From Halobacillus campisalis (lineage in GTDB: Bacteria > Bacillota > Bacilli > Bacillales > Halobacillaceae), in assembly GCF_030345335.1 (NCBI RefSeq), contig NZ_JAPVRC010000005.1, positions 124,001 through 188,000 of the forward strand: a stretch of 64,000 nucleotides of DNA, in the 5' to 3' direction. The notes beneath the pieces are model-generated. The model made no database searches, was not told the DNA's origin, and was given only the letters and a program-made list of their open reading frames with translations. Position 1 is the stretch's first letter. Each line of letters begins with the position of its first letter. Below, one piece after another: positions 27,492-35,445 of this stretch. The translations under genes and the position numbers were made by a program.

Positions 27492-28014
27492 ATTTAAAAT
27501 TTCAGAGACGGAACAAAGAACATGAAGATAAAAACTCTCATTCACCCACGTTTGTAGAATGTTTCAGATTAACTTTAGAAAATATTAACTACCTCTCCTT
27601 AGTACTATGGATAATACCGAGCAGGGAATACTAACCCTCTTCTCGAAAAAAACAAACATTCTCGGCATATTCTTAGTAAAGTAAATCTTGGCATCAGGAT
27701 GGAAAATATTTAAATTTTAGCATTTAACGGCTCATTAAACTTCTTTCACTTTTGTACGATCATAGAATCACTTCGTTTATCTTTTTCCCTCAACCTCCGA
27801 CAGCCAGTCCAGTCCATACACCGACGATCGAAGAACTTCTGTATTCACAAATGAAGGCTTTTCGTTTCTCAACCACTGAACGAAGGCATGTCGTCGTATG
27901 TTTAATCCTCCCTACGTAAAGAGGGTTGATTTACTAGTGTATAGTGTTGTTGGATGTAGAGAGATTCTTAAGCTAACATTGTGTTAGGTTTACCAAGAAG
28001 GGTTGTTGATTTGA
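27492..28014. other. Non-coding stretch with a third family C copy
   Basis: No credible gene. The part at about 27735-27905 is similar to 19545-19690, with CTTCTTTCACTTTTGTACGAT and CCATACACCGACGATCGAAG, and so looks like a decayed copy of the sequence nested in B3. Confidence 0.45.
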
Positions 28015-28262
28015 ATGTATTGGACATTAAGAACACCTCTGCTATTGGGAATTATAGGTGTTATATCGGGACTTGTTCAGAAGTTTCCGAGTTTATTTCT
28101 TATGAATACCTCGTATTTCATTAGAAGTGCTGTTTTTATTGGTTTAATTGGTATCATTTTTACTATTTTAGAGAAAACAAATTGAATGAAAAAAAGGTTC
28201 ATTTTACGATTGGAGCTGGAACAATCCTTTTTGGTGTTATAATCGACTATCTAATGGCTTAG
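28015..28262 (+). pseudogene. Small membrane protein, probably frameshifted
   Basis: An ATG at 28015 opens 56 codons (YWTLRTPLLLGIIGVISGLV, then FIRSAVFIGLIGIIFTILEKTN) to a TGA at 28183-28185. Immediately after, another frame continues NEKKVHFTIGAGTILFGVII to a TAG at 28260-28262, giving a third hydrophobic helix and a typical small three-helix membrane protein if one base is added near 28180. Either a real 56-residue protein or a broken gene of about 80 residues. No family recognised. GAAGGG 12 bases upstream is a weak ribosome site. Confidence 0.45.
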
Positions 28263-28353
28263 TTTTTTTGTGCTAATGGAATGTTGGATAATGAGCACAG
28301 TCGCTTCCATGCAGTATCCTTACCGGAACGCTCCCTTTATTATCAGATTATAT

Positions 28354-28431
28354 GGTTTCGTTCCTCAGACCATGGTAATGGGGTCTTGGAAATTCCAAGA
28401 CCCCATTTCTACACGTAAAAGCAACGAAACC
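28354..28431. repeat. Minimal family B element, copy B6 (78 bp)
   Basis: The outer ends GGTTTCGTT and AACGAAACC are the same as in copies B9 and B11. Inside, ATGGGGTCTTGGAA is joined almost directly to TTCCAAGACCCCAT, with no core. It is an internal-deletion product of the B9 type. Confidence 0.75.
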
Positions 28432-28462
28432 TAACATCAATAAGATGGAAATTTTCTTTTGA

Positions 28463-29179
28463 TTAAACCGCTTTCCGCTGTATGCTCATGCTTCCGGCGA
28501 TATAAAAGATAACGAATACTACTCCGATCGCTACGAGTAATGATTCGGCGGGCACGGTGAAAAATCCATCCTCTTCTCCCTGCATCATCATAAAAGGCTG
28601 CACCCATGGATACCACGGGCGGAAGGTTTCAGAGTTTGCGACGAGCATGTTCGGCAGCGTCAGAATTACATTCAGCGTGAAGGGGGCTACAAAACTGGAC
28701 CAAATGGTCGCTACCCAGAGCGTAAGTGCGATTAAAGGTAACGCTGCGATTAATCCGCCTGCTAAGCATTTAATTAAAATCTCGCCAGGTACGCTCCCCT
28801 CCAATCCCTGCATATACCCCATACCTAAATAAACAGCTGAAAACATCAATTGATTAAGTGCCACAAGCGAAAAGACGACGATGAATTTAGCTAAGTACAC
28901 GTTCTGTCTCCCGACCGGCATGCTGAACATCCTGCGCCACCCGCCGTTTTGGTGTTCATATCGACAGATGAAACCTGAAAATACGCTAATCATTAATGGG
29001 AAAATCAATAACGAATGGGAAGATGTCATCATGAACAGCAGATACGCCCAGCCTCCCTCAGAAGGGATGTCTGATAAATAACCGACGATCGCCGCCAGGA
29101 TTGGACTGAGGAATAATAAAAGCCACACTTTCGTTTTTCTTATTTTTAAAAGTTCAGAACTAATTAATGAGCGCAGCAT
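28463..29179 (-). CDS. ABC-2 permease, LanG/EpiG-like
   Basis: 238 residues with about six membrane helices and the opening RSLISSELLKIRKTKVWLLLF seen in small permeases of lantibiotic-immunity and bacitracin-type exporters. A cytoplasmic loop NGGWRRMFSMPVGRQNVYLAKF between helices 2 and 3 matches the equivalent loop in its partner. It ends at GSMSIQRKAV. Its start codon touches the stop codon of the upstream permease gene. It probably forms a heterodimeric channel with the 29179-29883 protein. Confidence 0.82.
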   Translation of the reverse strand: MLRSLISSELLKIRKTKVWLLLFLSPILAAIVGYLSDIPSEGGWAYLLFMMTSSHSLLIFPLMISVFSGFICRYEHQNGGWRRMFSMPVGRQNVYLAKFIVVFSLVALNQLMFSAVYLGMGYMQGLEGSVPGEILIKCLAGGLIAALPLIALTLWVATIWSSFVAPFTLNVILTLPNMLVANSETFRPWYPWVQPFMMMQGEEDGFFTVPAESLLVAIGVVFVIFYIAGSMSIQRKAV

Positions 29180-29883
29180 CAGGCTACATCCCTCCTTCTA
29201 AAATCCATAACTCCAGCCAAAAGGATCACGGCACCAACGAGCACCCCAAGCCCGACGTACGGAAGAGGATCCTTGCCTGGATAGAGAAGCGGCCATTTCC
29301 AAATCAGCCAATTTGGAGCTAGATGGGCATACGTCGAAAATACCGCTCCGAAGATTCCAATCGCCAGAGGACCTGCCTGATTTTTCTGCACGATCGACAT
29401 CCACAGCTGTAAAGCGAGAACCGGAAGCGCCGCAAAAAATGGATAAAAGCTGTTTTTAAGTATGTCACTTACTGAAAAATTCCAGCCGAAGCCGAGTCCG
29501 ATACCAAGCACGACCGTCCCTATACATAGGAGGAGAGCTGATATGAAGATCATACCGCTTGTAATGATGAATTTTGAAATGTATACGTCACGTCTTTTTA
29601 CCGGCAGGGCGAGCAGCTGCTTCCAGGCGGTTTCTTTATGTTCAATCGACGCAATCTGTGAAGCTAAAATAGCCATGCCAAGCAGTAAAGCAGGGGCAAC
29701 AAACATATTCACACTTTGAATCAGTGTCGCCCATTGATCGTCCGTGCGCGAGGTGATCCACTCGTAGCGAACGCCATAATTGACAACTTGCAGCCCTATG
29801 ACACCGAACGGCCCTAGAAAAACGAGCAGCCAGAACCATTTTCGCTTCACTTTTAATAGATCAGCTTGCAGAATGGGAAGCAT
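29179..29883 (-). CDS. ABC-2 permease, LanE/EpiE-like
   Basis: 234 residues from the ATG at 29883, chosen for the GAGGAGGG just before it; it overlaps the ATPase gene by 23 bp. The opening LPILQADLLKVKRKWFWLLVFLGP and loop KETAWKQLLALPVKRRDVYISKF parallel the other permease, so the two arose by duplication. About six membrane helices. Its place as second gene in an ATPase-permease-permease operon is the LanFEG layout. Confidence 0.82.
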   Translation of the reverse strand: MLPILQADLLKVKRKWFWLLVFLGPFGVIGLQVVNYGVRYEWITSRTDDQWATLIQSVNMFVAPALLLGMAILASQIASIEHKETAWKQLLALPVKRRDVYISKFIITSGMIFISALLLCIGTVVLGIGLGFGWNFSVSDILKNSFYPFFAALPVLALQLWMSIVQKNQAGPLAIGIFGAVFSTYAHLAPNWLIWKWPLLYPGKDPLPYVGLGVLVGAVILLAGVMDFRRRDVA

Positions 29884-30796
29884 AGGAACCCTCCTCATCC
29901 TTCGTCAAATCCAGGAAAATGTCCTCCAGAGACTGACGCTGTTCTTCGATCCGATATACAGGAATCTTTTCTTTTACGAGAGTACTTACGACTGAGGCGA
30001 TCTCATCATCATGATGGACCTCTACATAAATATACTCTTCCTCCGCTTCGGCGACATGCCCATGAGGGAGCAATTTTTTCTTAGCGATTTCTCCATTTCC
30101 GACTCGCAGGCGTATCCGATGCTGAGCTTTACTTTGTAGTTTTTCAATCGAATCCTGATAGATAAGTCTGCCTTTAGAAATGATCCCGACCTGGGTAGCC
30201 ATTTGTTCAATTTCACTTAACAAATGACTGGAAATCATTATGGTGATTCCGCATTCTTCAGGAAGAGATTTGATCAATTCACGGATTTCCTGGATGCCTG
30301 AAGGGTCAAGACCATTTGTCGGTTCATCCAATATGAGTAATTCCGGTTCACCAAGCAAAGAAGAGGCGATGCCGAGCCTTTGTTTCATCCCGAGAGAATA
30401 TTCTTTGACCGGCCTATGGGCATCTTTAGTTAAACGGACGATCGCCAGGACTTCATCAATTCTGGATTTCGGTACTTGCAGCACTTTCCTTAAGGCTTCA
30501 AGGTTCTCCCGCCCGTTCAAATGGTCGTAGTAGGAAGGCGACTCTACAAGGGATCCTACCTTTCTTAAAATTTCAATTTTGCTGGATGTTAAACTTTTCC
30601 CGAAAATAGAAATCGTTCCTGCGCTTGGTTTCATTAATCCTAATAGCATGCGTATCGTTGTCGTCTTACCGGCCCCGTTAGGCCCTAAAAATCCATAGAT
30701 TTCGCCTTTTCTAATCGTAAGATCGACTCGATCCACTACATTTGTCCCTTTGAAGCTTTTCACTAATCCATCGGTTTGAATAATGGTTTCCGTCAT
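29861..30796 (-). CDS. ABC transporter ATPase, LanF/BcrA-like
   Basis: 311 residues. Walker A GPNGAGKTT at 38-46, signature YSLGMKQRLGIA, Walker B ELLILDEPTNGLDPSG and the H-loop SSHLLSEIEQ are all intact. The C-terminal 80 residues are an extension typical of BcrA/LanF ATPases. Powers the two permeases that follow, most likely to expel a cell-wall-active peptide from the membrane. Its promoter region carries an 11-bp tandem repeat that the neighbouring response regulator could bind. Confidence 0.88.
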   Translation of the reverse strand: MTETIIQTDGLVKSFKGTNVVDRVDLTIRKGEIYGFLGPNGAGKTTTIRMLLGLMKPSAGTISIFGKSLTSSKIEILRKVGSLVESPSYYDHLNGRENLEALRKVLQVPKSRIDEVLAIVRLTKDAHRPVKEYSLGMKQRLGIASSLLGEPELLILDEPTNGLDPSGIQEIRELIKSLPEECGITIMISSHLLSEIEQMATQVGIISKGRLIYQDSIEKLQSKAQHRIRLRVGNGEIAKKKLLPHGHVAEAEEEYIYVEVHHDDEIASVVSTLVKEKIPVYRIEEQRQSLEDIFLDLTKDEEGSYASHSAS

Positions 30797-30848
30797 GTTT
30801 TATCACCTCTCCTACATCGTAAGGAGCGGAATTTAAATGACGAGAAAG

Positions 30849-30870
30849 GTTTTGTTTAAATTTTGTTTAA
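30849..30870 (-). promoter_or_regulatory. Tandem 11-bp direct repeat, candidate response-regulator box
   Basis: GTTTTGTTTAA and ATTTTGTTTAA lie back to back and differ at one position. An 11-bp period places two monomers on the same face of the helix, the usual site of OmpR-family dimers. It lies about 50 bp upstream of the ATPase gene and just after the histidine kinase gene. Confidence 0.55.
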
Positions 30871-30924
30871 TTTTCTTATTCAAAACTATGTTAAACTTCT
30901 TTGTTGATTTTAAAGTTATCCTTT

Positions 30925-32274
30925 CTAAGCTGCTTTCTTCGCAATTTTCACGATTGTTCCTTGATCATTCGACTGGATATGGAGACGAAGGTTCATTTCT
31001 TTTGCCATTAAATCTACGATCGACAATCCGATTCCAGCTCCGTGACCAGCATTCTCCCCCTGCATGCCGGGACCACGATCCTCCAGCATAATCTCCGATT
31101 CATTCACTGCTATGCGGGCGTATTTTCCTTCTGCTGCATAGCGGACAAGGTTTTGCAGGAGGTTATCAAACATCCGCTCCATCCATTTCGGATCTACGTC
31201 CCAGTACACTTCCCGTGTGGTTTCTAAATCGACTTCTATTTGGCGCTGTTCCAGGGTCGGATACCAATGAGCGGCAATTTCCTTCATCAGCCGATTCACT
31301 TCCACTGTCTTAGGCTTGTAAGGATATTTTTTTCCGGAAAGCAGGGTGAAAGAAAGCAGGTTATCGATCAGATGGCTCAAGTAGTCGATTTTCTGATTGA
31401 CGGACGCCAGCTTTTGCTGGGCTTCATTGCTCGTCACTTCATCCGTTATTCCCGATAGAGAGGCACGAATCGTCGTTAGCGGTGTGCGCAAGTCATGCGA
31501 TAAATTCGCAATCAGTTCACGGCGGATTCTCTCTTCTTGCTGTTCCCTCATCCTGCCCTCTTCCAGCTGATGAATCATACGGTTGAAGCTGACTTCAAGC
31601 TGGCCGATTTCATCATCATTCGATCGCTGGACGGGTAGTGGAATCCCGCTGTCATTCTGTTGCTCCATCGCATGCTTCAGCTTCATGAGGCGCTTGTGAA
31701 ATTTTCTGAAGAACAGCCAGGACATGGTGATAAACCCCAGCATCGCCAGCCCCATCCCCACGTAAAAAATAATACTGTACCAATCATTCAGCCGCTGGAT
31801 TGGCGGCCCAACCATTACACGGTCTACTTTTGTCACCATAAAGCCTTCGTCTTGAGAAGAATCTCCGATGAACGCGACGACAGTTAAGGGGTCTGTATCA
31901 TAATGATCTTTCATAAAATCAACGGTATAGGAAGAAGTCCATACCTCCGGCAGATTGTCTTCATAGTTCATTACATCTCTCGTCTCGCCTTTCTCGTCGA
32001 CCCAAAACATACCGGCTTCAGGGAACTCTTTTGAAAGGACCTCTAACCGCTGTCCAATTTTCTCAGGCGGCGCCCCGCTCAATTTCCCGGCTTCCTCATG
32101 CCATCTATCCTCATAATTCCCAGCACTTCCGTAAGGTTCGTCTGTATCTTCTATCAGGATGCCTGGTAAATACACAAAAGCAGACATAATCGGCAGAGCA
32201 ATAGGGATCGCAAGAACAGCTGTCAAAATGATGAATAAATACTTAGCCTGCAGAGATTTAAACCATTTCTTCAT
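30925..32274 (-). CDS. Sensor histidine kinase
   Basis: 449 residues. Membrane helices at about 13-38 and 165-188 bracket an extracellular domain of about 125 residues (including GFMVTKVDRVMVGPPIQRL) that probably binds the signal. A HAMP linker follows (RKFHKRLMKLKHAMEQ), then the H-box with His260 in IANLSHDLRTPLTTI, and an ATPase domain with DNLLQNLVRYA and ENAGHGAGIGLSIVDLM. It overlaps the response-regulator gene by four bases. The large sensor domain differs from the short intramembrane sensors usual for BceS. Confidence 0.9.
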   Translation of the reverse strand: MKKWFKSLQAKYLFIILTAVLAIPIALPIMSAFVYLPGILIEDTDEPYGSAGNYEDRWHEEAGKLSGAPPEKIGQRLEVLSKEFPEAGMFWVDEKGETRDVMNYEDNLPEVWTSSYTVDFMKDHYDTDPLTVVAFIGDSSQDEGFMVTKVDRVMVGPPIQRLNDWYSIIFYVGMGLAMLGFITMSWLFFRKFHKRLMKLKHAMEQQNDSGIPLPVQRSNDDEIGQLEVSFNRMIHQLEEGRMREQQEERIRRELIANLSHDLRTPLTTIRASLSGITDEVTSNEAQQKLASVNQKIDYLSHLIDNLLSFTLLSGKKYPYKPKTVEVNRLMKEIAAHWYPTLEQRQIEVDLETTREVYWDVDPKWMERMFDNLLQNLVRYAAEGKYARIAVNESEIMLEDRGPGMQGENAGHGAGIGLSIVDLMAKEMNLRLHIQSNDQGTIVKIAKKAA

Positions 32275-32939
32275 CCTCTCACCCGGTATCCGATGCCGCG
32301 AATCGTTTCAATGACTTTAGGATTGGAGGGATCCTGCTCCAGCTTTTCCCGCAAGTGACGGATGTGTACCATGAGCGACTTGTCACCATCTCGGTAAGGT
32401 TCCCCCCATACACCTTCATATATTTGTTCCTTGGTTAAAATTTGATTGAGGTGTTTTAGAAAAAACTTAAATATGTGGAACTGTTTTCCCGTAAGGATGA
32501 TCTCTGCTGATGTCGTTTCATCCTGGATGACCTGCTGATCGAGGTGCACGTTTAGATGACCGATCGAGAGAGTCTGTTCGTTCGTCCGCTCGAATTTACG
32601 AAGCTGAACCTCTATTCTTTTCAGAAGTTCTTCCGGATGAAAAGGTTTGGTTATGTAATCATCAGCGAACTCCAGCCCTCCCAACTTATCATCAATTGCT
32701 GTTCTTGCTGACAGCATAATGACTGGTAAGTGGGGGTAATTTCTTTTCAAGCGCCGGCCTATAGAAAAACCGTCCAAGCCTGGAAGCATGACGTCTAAAA
32801 TCGCTACATCGTAAGGGTTGGCATCCCCGGTGAAACGGGATCCTGATTGAAGCCAATGGACATCCAGTGAATGTTCCTGCAGCTTCCTGACAACCCATTC
32901 TCCAATTTCTACGTCATCCTCTATGTATAAGATTTGCAT
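32271..32939 (-). CDS. OmpR-family response regulator
   Basis: 222 residues from the ATG at 32939, which follows GGAGGAGG. Receiver domain: acidic pair EDD at 7-9, phosphoacceptor Asp49 in AILDVMLPGLDG, and the conserved Lys in YITKPFHPEELL. C-terminal winged helix with SLMVHIRHLREKLEQD and ETIRGIGYRVRG. It pairs with the kinase encoded four bases into its end, and probably controls the ABC operon downstream through the 30849-30870 repeat. Confidence 0.92.
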   Translation of the reverse strand: MQILYIEDDVEIGEWVVRKLQEHSLDVHWLQSGSRFTGDANPYDVAILDVMLPGLDGFSIGRRLKRNYPHLPVIMLSARTAIDDKLGGLEFADDYITKPFHPEELLKRIEVQLRKFERTNEQTLSIGHLNVHLDQQVIQDETTSAEIILTGKQFHIFKFFLKHLNQILTKEQIYEGVWGEPYRDGDKSLMVHIRHLREKLEQDPSNPKVIETIRGIGYRVRG

Positions 32940-33021
32940 CAAGCAGCCTCCTCCACTCTTCATTCACTAATATCTTACATCAAGAACCAATTTCGTGTCC
33001 TCCCCTTCACACAATTTTTAC

Positions 33022-33051
33022 TCATATCTTAGGCAGGCTGTTTCATATAGT
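33022..33051 (+). promoter_or_regulatory. SigE-type promoter of cwlJ-gerQ
   Basis: TCATATC, a 15-bp spacer and CATATAGT match the mother-cell SigE pattern (KMATATT-N14/15-CATACANT) at six of seven and seven of eight positions. It lies 36 bp before the cwlJ start. Both genes encode products made in the mother cell. Confidence 0.6.
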
Positions 33052-33087
33052 GATAGAGAGTCAGCTTTTTCGAAACGAGGTGAAAGC

Positions 33088-33510
33088 ATGGCTGTCGTTC
33101 CTTCCAACGAAGAAGACGTTAAATTATTGGCACGGTTGATGAGAGCGGAAGCCGAAGGAGATGGAAAACTGGGGATGCTGATGGTCGGGAACACAGGTGT
33201 AAATCGTGTAAGAGGTAATTGTATTGATTTCAAAGATATCCGCTCTATCCGTAATATGGTTTTTCAAAGTCCGGGTGGATTCGAGGCGACGCAGAAAGGA
33301 TACTTTTATCAACGGGCTAGACAGAGGGATATTGATTTAGCACGTCGTGTAATCAGAGGGGAACGTTTTCATCCCGCCACGAACACTCTATGGTTTTTTA
33401 TGCCCGAAGGTGACTGCCCAGCTACCTGGTTCGACCAGCCTAATGTCGGCAGGTATAAATCTCACTGTTTCTTTGCTCCGACACGCGCAGATTGTCCATC
33501 CGTTTATTAA
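33088..33510 (+). CDS. cwlJ: Spore cortex-lytic enzyme CwlJ
   Basis: Cortex hydrolase kept in the spore coat and needed for germination, especially by calcium-dipicolinate. 140 residues from the ATG at 33088, following GAGGTGAAAGC; the frame upstream runs through the promoter. It is a single hydrolase_2 (SleB/CwlJ) domain with no signal peptide, as expected for a coat enzyme. LARLMRAEAEGDGKLGMLMVGNTGVNR carries the predicted catalytic Glu; FHPATNTLWFFMP and WFDQPNVGRYKSHCFF complete the domain. gerQ follows 21 bp downstream. Confidence 0.93.
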   Translation: MAVVPSNEEDVKLLARLMRAEAEGDGKLGMLMVGNTGVNRVRGNCIDFKDIRSIRNMVFQSPGGFEATQKGYFYQRARQRDIDLARRVIRGERFHPATNTLWFFMPEGDCPATWFDQPNVGRYKSHCFFAPTRADCPSVY

Positions 33511-33531
33511 TTCATTGAAGGAGTGATTGGC

Positions 33532-34038
33532 TTGGCGAAGAAGTATCAAGGCATGCAAGGAGTTCAAGGAATGCAGGGGATGCAAGGGATGCAAGGAATG
33601 CCTCATGGCAATGTTCCGTACTACCCTGGTAATCCGTATATGTATCAACAAGGTATGGGAGGCTCGAACGGAGGTACTGTAGCCGGCGCAGGCATGCAGG
33701 TGCCTACGACTTCCAACGGTTTCAATTATGGAAGTGGGAGTGGGAATTCGCAAGGGATGCTCGCTTTAGAAGAATCCTATATCGAAAATATTCTGCGATT
33801 AAATCGCGGAAAAGAAGCCACGGTTTATATGACTTTTGAAAATAATGAGGAGTGGAATGCGAAAGTTTTCAAGGGGATTATCGAAGCCGCGGGACGCGAC
33901 CATATCATTTTAAGTGATCCAAAAACAGGTAAACGGTATATTCTATTGATGGTATACCTCGACTACATTACGTTTGATGAAGAAATCAACTACGACTATC
34001 CGTTTAACGGCGGCATGACCAGTTACTCTCCTCGTTAA
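33532..34038 (+). CDS. gerQ: Spore coat protein GerQ
   Basis: Coat protein that places CwlJ in the spore and is crosslinked by transglutaminase. 168 residues from a TTG at 33532, eight bases after AAGGAG; a GTG at 33523 overlaps that ribosome site. The N-terminus has a run of GMQ/GVQ triplets (about residues 5-20) and a low-complexity Gly/Asn/Tyr linker. The globular part is ALEESYIENILRLNRGKEAT to KTGKRYILLMVYLDYITFDEEI. The pairing of cwlJ with gerQ in one operon makes the functional link direct. Confidence 0.93.
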   Translation: MAKKYQGMQGVQGMQGMQGMQGMPHGNVPYYPGNPYMYQQGMGGSNGGTVAGAGMQVPTTSNGFNYGSGSGNSQGMLALEESYIENILRLNRGKEATVYMTFENNEEWNAKVFKGIIEAAGRDHIILSDPKTGKRYILLMVYLDYITFDEEINYDYPFNGGMTSYSPR

Positions 34039-34074
34039 ACCACCTGTTCTATACTACTAGAAAGGGGTGATCGT

Positions 34075-34323
34075 ATGCGGCATCCCTATGCACCATTGAT
34101 GCGCCTGGAGCTTGCCGCTCTTGGTCTGGCATTACTGCTGGCAATCGTAGCTTTCTTCCATTTGGAGCACCAATGGATCGTGCTGTTCATGTTATATATT
34201 CTTAGTATCAGCTTACTGATTAATGGTTATATAGAATTAAAAAAGCAGCAGCTAGCTTCTTGTATAAGCCAGTTGCTGCGTGCTGTTATTTTATTAGTCT
34301 TCACGACCATTTTATATTTTTAA
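34075..34323 (+). CDS. Small membrane protein
   Basis: 82 residues with three hydrophobic helices (LELAALGLALLLAIVAFF, IVLFMLYILSISLLINGYI, LLRAVILLVFTTILYF). AAAGGGGTGATC precedes the ATG. It lies 36 bp after gerQ on the same strand, so may be in the same sporulation operon. No family recognised. Its 3' end overlaps that of ywdK by four bases. Confidence 0.7.
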   Translation: MRHPYAPLMRLELAALGLALLLAIVAFFHLEHQWIVLFMLYILSISLLINGYIELKKQQLASCISQLLRAVILLVFTTILYF

Positions 34324-34688
34324 ACGTGCTTGATGATGGCATATCCAAGCAGAATCCAGCCGATGAGAAAGGATAAGCCGCCAAGCGGGGTAATCATCGC
34401 AAAGGTTTTGATCCCTGTAGGAGCATACGCGTATAAACTGCCTGAGAATAAAATGATTCCAGCGACGAAGAACCATCCGGCTCCTGTCATCAGTCCAGTC
34501 TGGATTTTGCTCATTAATAATGCGGTAACGAACAGAGCCATCGTATGGAACATTTGATAATCGACGGCTTTTTCCCATTGGCTCAGCCCTTTTTCAGAAA
34601 CTTTGCCTTCCAGTCCATGGGCGCCAAAGGCTCCGAGGGCAACGGCTAAGAAGCCATTCAACACACCTAAAATTAAAAATATTTTCAA
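34320..34688 (-). CDS. ywdK: DUF423 membrane protein YwdK
   Basis: 122 residues with four membrane helices and the DUF423 opening LGVLNGFLAVALGAFGAHGLEGKVS, then KAVDYQMFHTMALFVTALLM, LFSGSLYAYAPTGIKTFAMITPLGGLSFLIGWILL. The function is unknown. It follows ywdI by 13 bp on the same strand. In B. subtilis ywdK also adjoins gerQ (ywdL). Confidence 0.9.
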   Translation of the reverse strand: MKIFLILGVLNGFLAVALGAFGAHGLEGKVSEKGLSQWEKAVDYQMFHTMALFVTALLMSKIQTGLMTGAGWFFVAGIILFSGSLYAYAPTGIKTFAMITPLGGLSFLIGWILLGYAIIKHV

Positions 34689-34701
34689 CGTCTGTCACTC
34701 C

Positions 34702-35007
34702 TTAAAAATCAAAAATGGATTTGCCGTTCGCCTCATCATGTCCATCCGACTGTGGGGCGGATGTTTGTTTTTGGACAGGCTGATCGTTCCCCATCATTTG
34801 TCTGATTTCCTCCACTGTCGGCTCCTGAACGGAACTTTTCTGCTTTGGAACCGCCTGGGAAGCGCTGTCCTGATCAAGCACCAGATCCGCCAGTAGTTTA
34901 ACCGCGCGGACATGCTCACGCACACGATGGTCATCGCCATGGTTCAGCATGGCTTCTTGTATCTCGCTCGACATTTTTTTGAGTATCGTTTGATTTGAAA
35001 TCGTCAT
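34702..35007 (-). CDS. ywdI: YwdI family protein (DUF5327)
   Basis: 101 residues, soluble. The N-terminal half is a predicted helical hairpin (NQTILKKMSSEIQEAMLNH, RVREHVRAVKLLADLVL); the rest is low-complexity with many Gln, Ser and Pro and ends NGKSIFDF, the usual end of the family. The function is unknown. AAAGGAGTC lies before the ATG. Forms an operon with ywdK. Confidence 0.85.
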   Translation of the reverse strand: MTISNQTILKKMSSEIQEAMLNHGDDHRVREHVRAVKLLADLVLDQDSASQAVPKQKSSVQEPTVEEIRQMMGNDQPVQKQTSAPQSDGHDEANGKSIFDF

Positions 35008-35115
35008 ATGATATGACTCCTTTTACAATTGATAAAAAACTTCCGCACTTATCATAACATGCTTACGTAAGTATGAGCTAACCAGGACCGCAATTCCTCT
35101 AGATTTTTTGTCAGC

Positions 35116-35142
35116 AAAAAGAGACCCTCCCTAAAGAGTCCC
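35116..35142 (-). terminator. Terminator of the 35143-35445 gene
   Basis: On the minus strand GGGACUC pairs with GGGUCUC (two wobbles), then UUUUU. It begins at the stop codon. Confidence 0.6.
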
Positions 35143-35445
35143 TTACGAAGTCATCCAATAGTCGACGAGCATAATCACGAACATGACGGCACTCGGAGAA
35201 CTGATGACAACCAGCTTCAACGTCAGGCTGTTTTTGAACGCACGATCCCGCTTTGATTCCGTATGGAAATTCGCTCGATGGCGATCTCCGCTTACTAAAG
35301 CTCCTGTAAGTATTCCAGCCAAAAACAAGGGTATGCCTGCTGAAACAGCTATCGTTCTGACGAATAAATTTTCATCCCCCGTCATGAACCATACGACCCC
35401 TGCTCCTGCCAGAATAATAAGTCCTTTAGCAAAATATTTAAACAA
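35143..35445 (-). CDS. Small membrane protein (DUF5316-like)
   Basis: About 100 residues from a TTG at 35445, chosen because AAAGGAGG sits seven bases before it; a longer frame from 35496 would place that ribosome site inside the gene. Three hydrophobic helices (GLIILAGAGVVWFMT, TIAVSAGIPLFLAGILTGALVS, LVVISSPSAVMFVIMLVDYW) and a basic loop (GDRHRANFHTESKRDRAFKN). Resembles small Bacillus proteins of the DUF5316 family, which I cannot confirm. Confidence 0.65.
   Translation of the reverse strand: MFKYFAKGLIILAGAGVVWFMTGDENLFVRTIAVSAGIPLFLAGILTGALVSGDRHRANFHTESKRDRAFKNSLTLKLVVISSPSAVMFVIMLVDYWMTS

Noticed and set aside
28463-33087. A lantibiotic biosynthesis cluster around the LanFEG-like genes
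   Set aside because: No precursor peptide, LanB/C/M enzyme or leader protease is encoded on either side.
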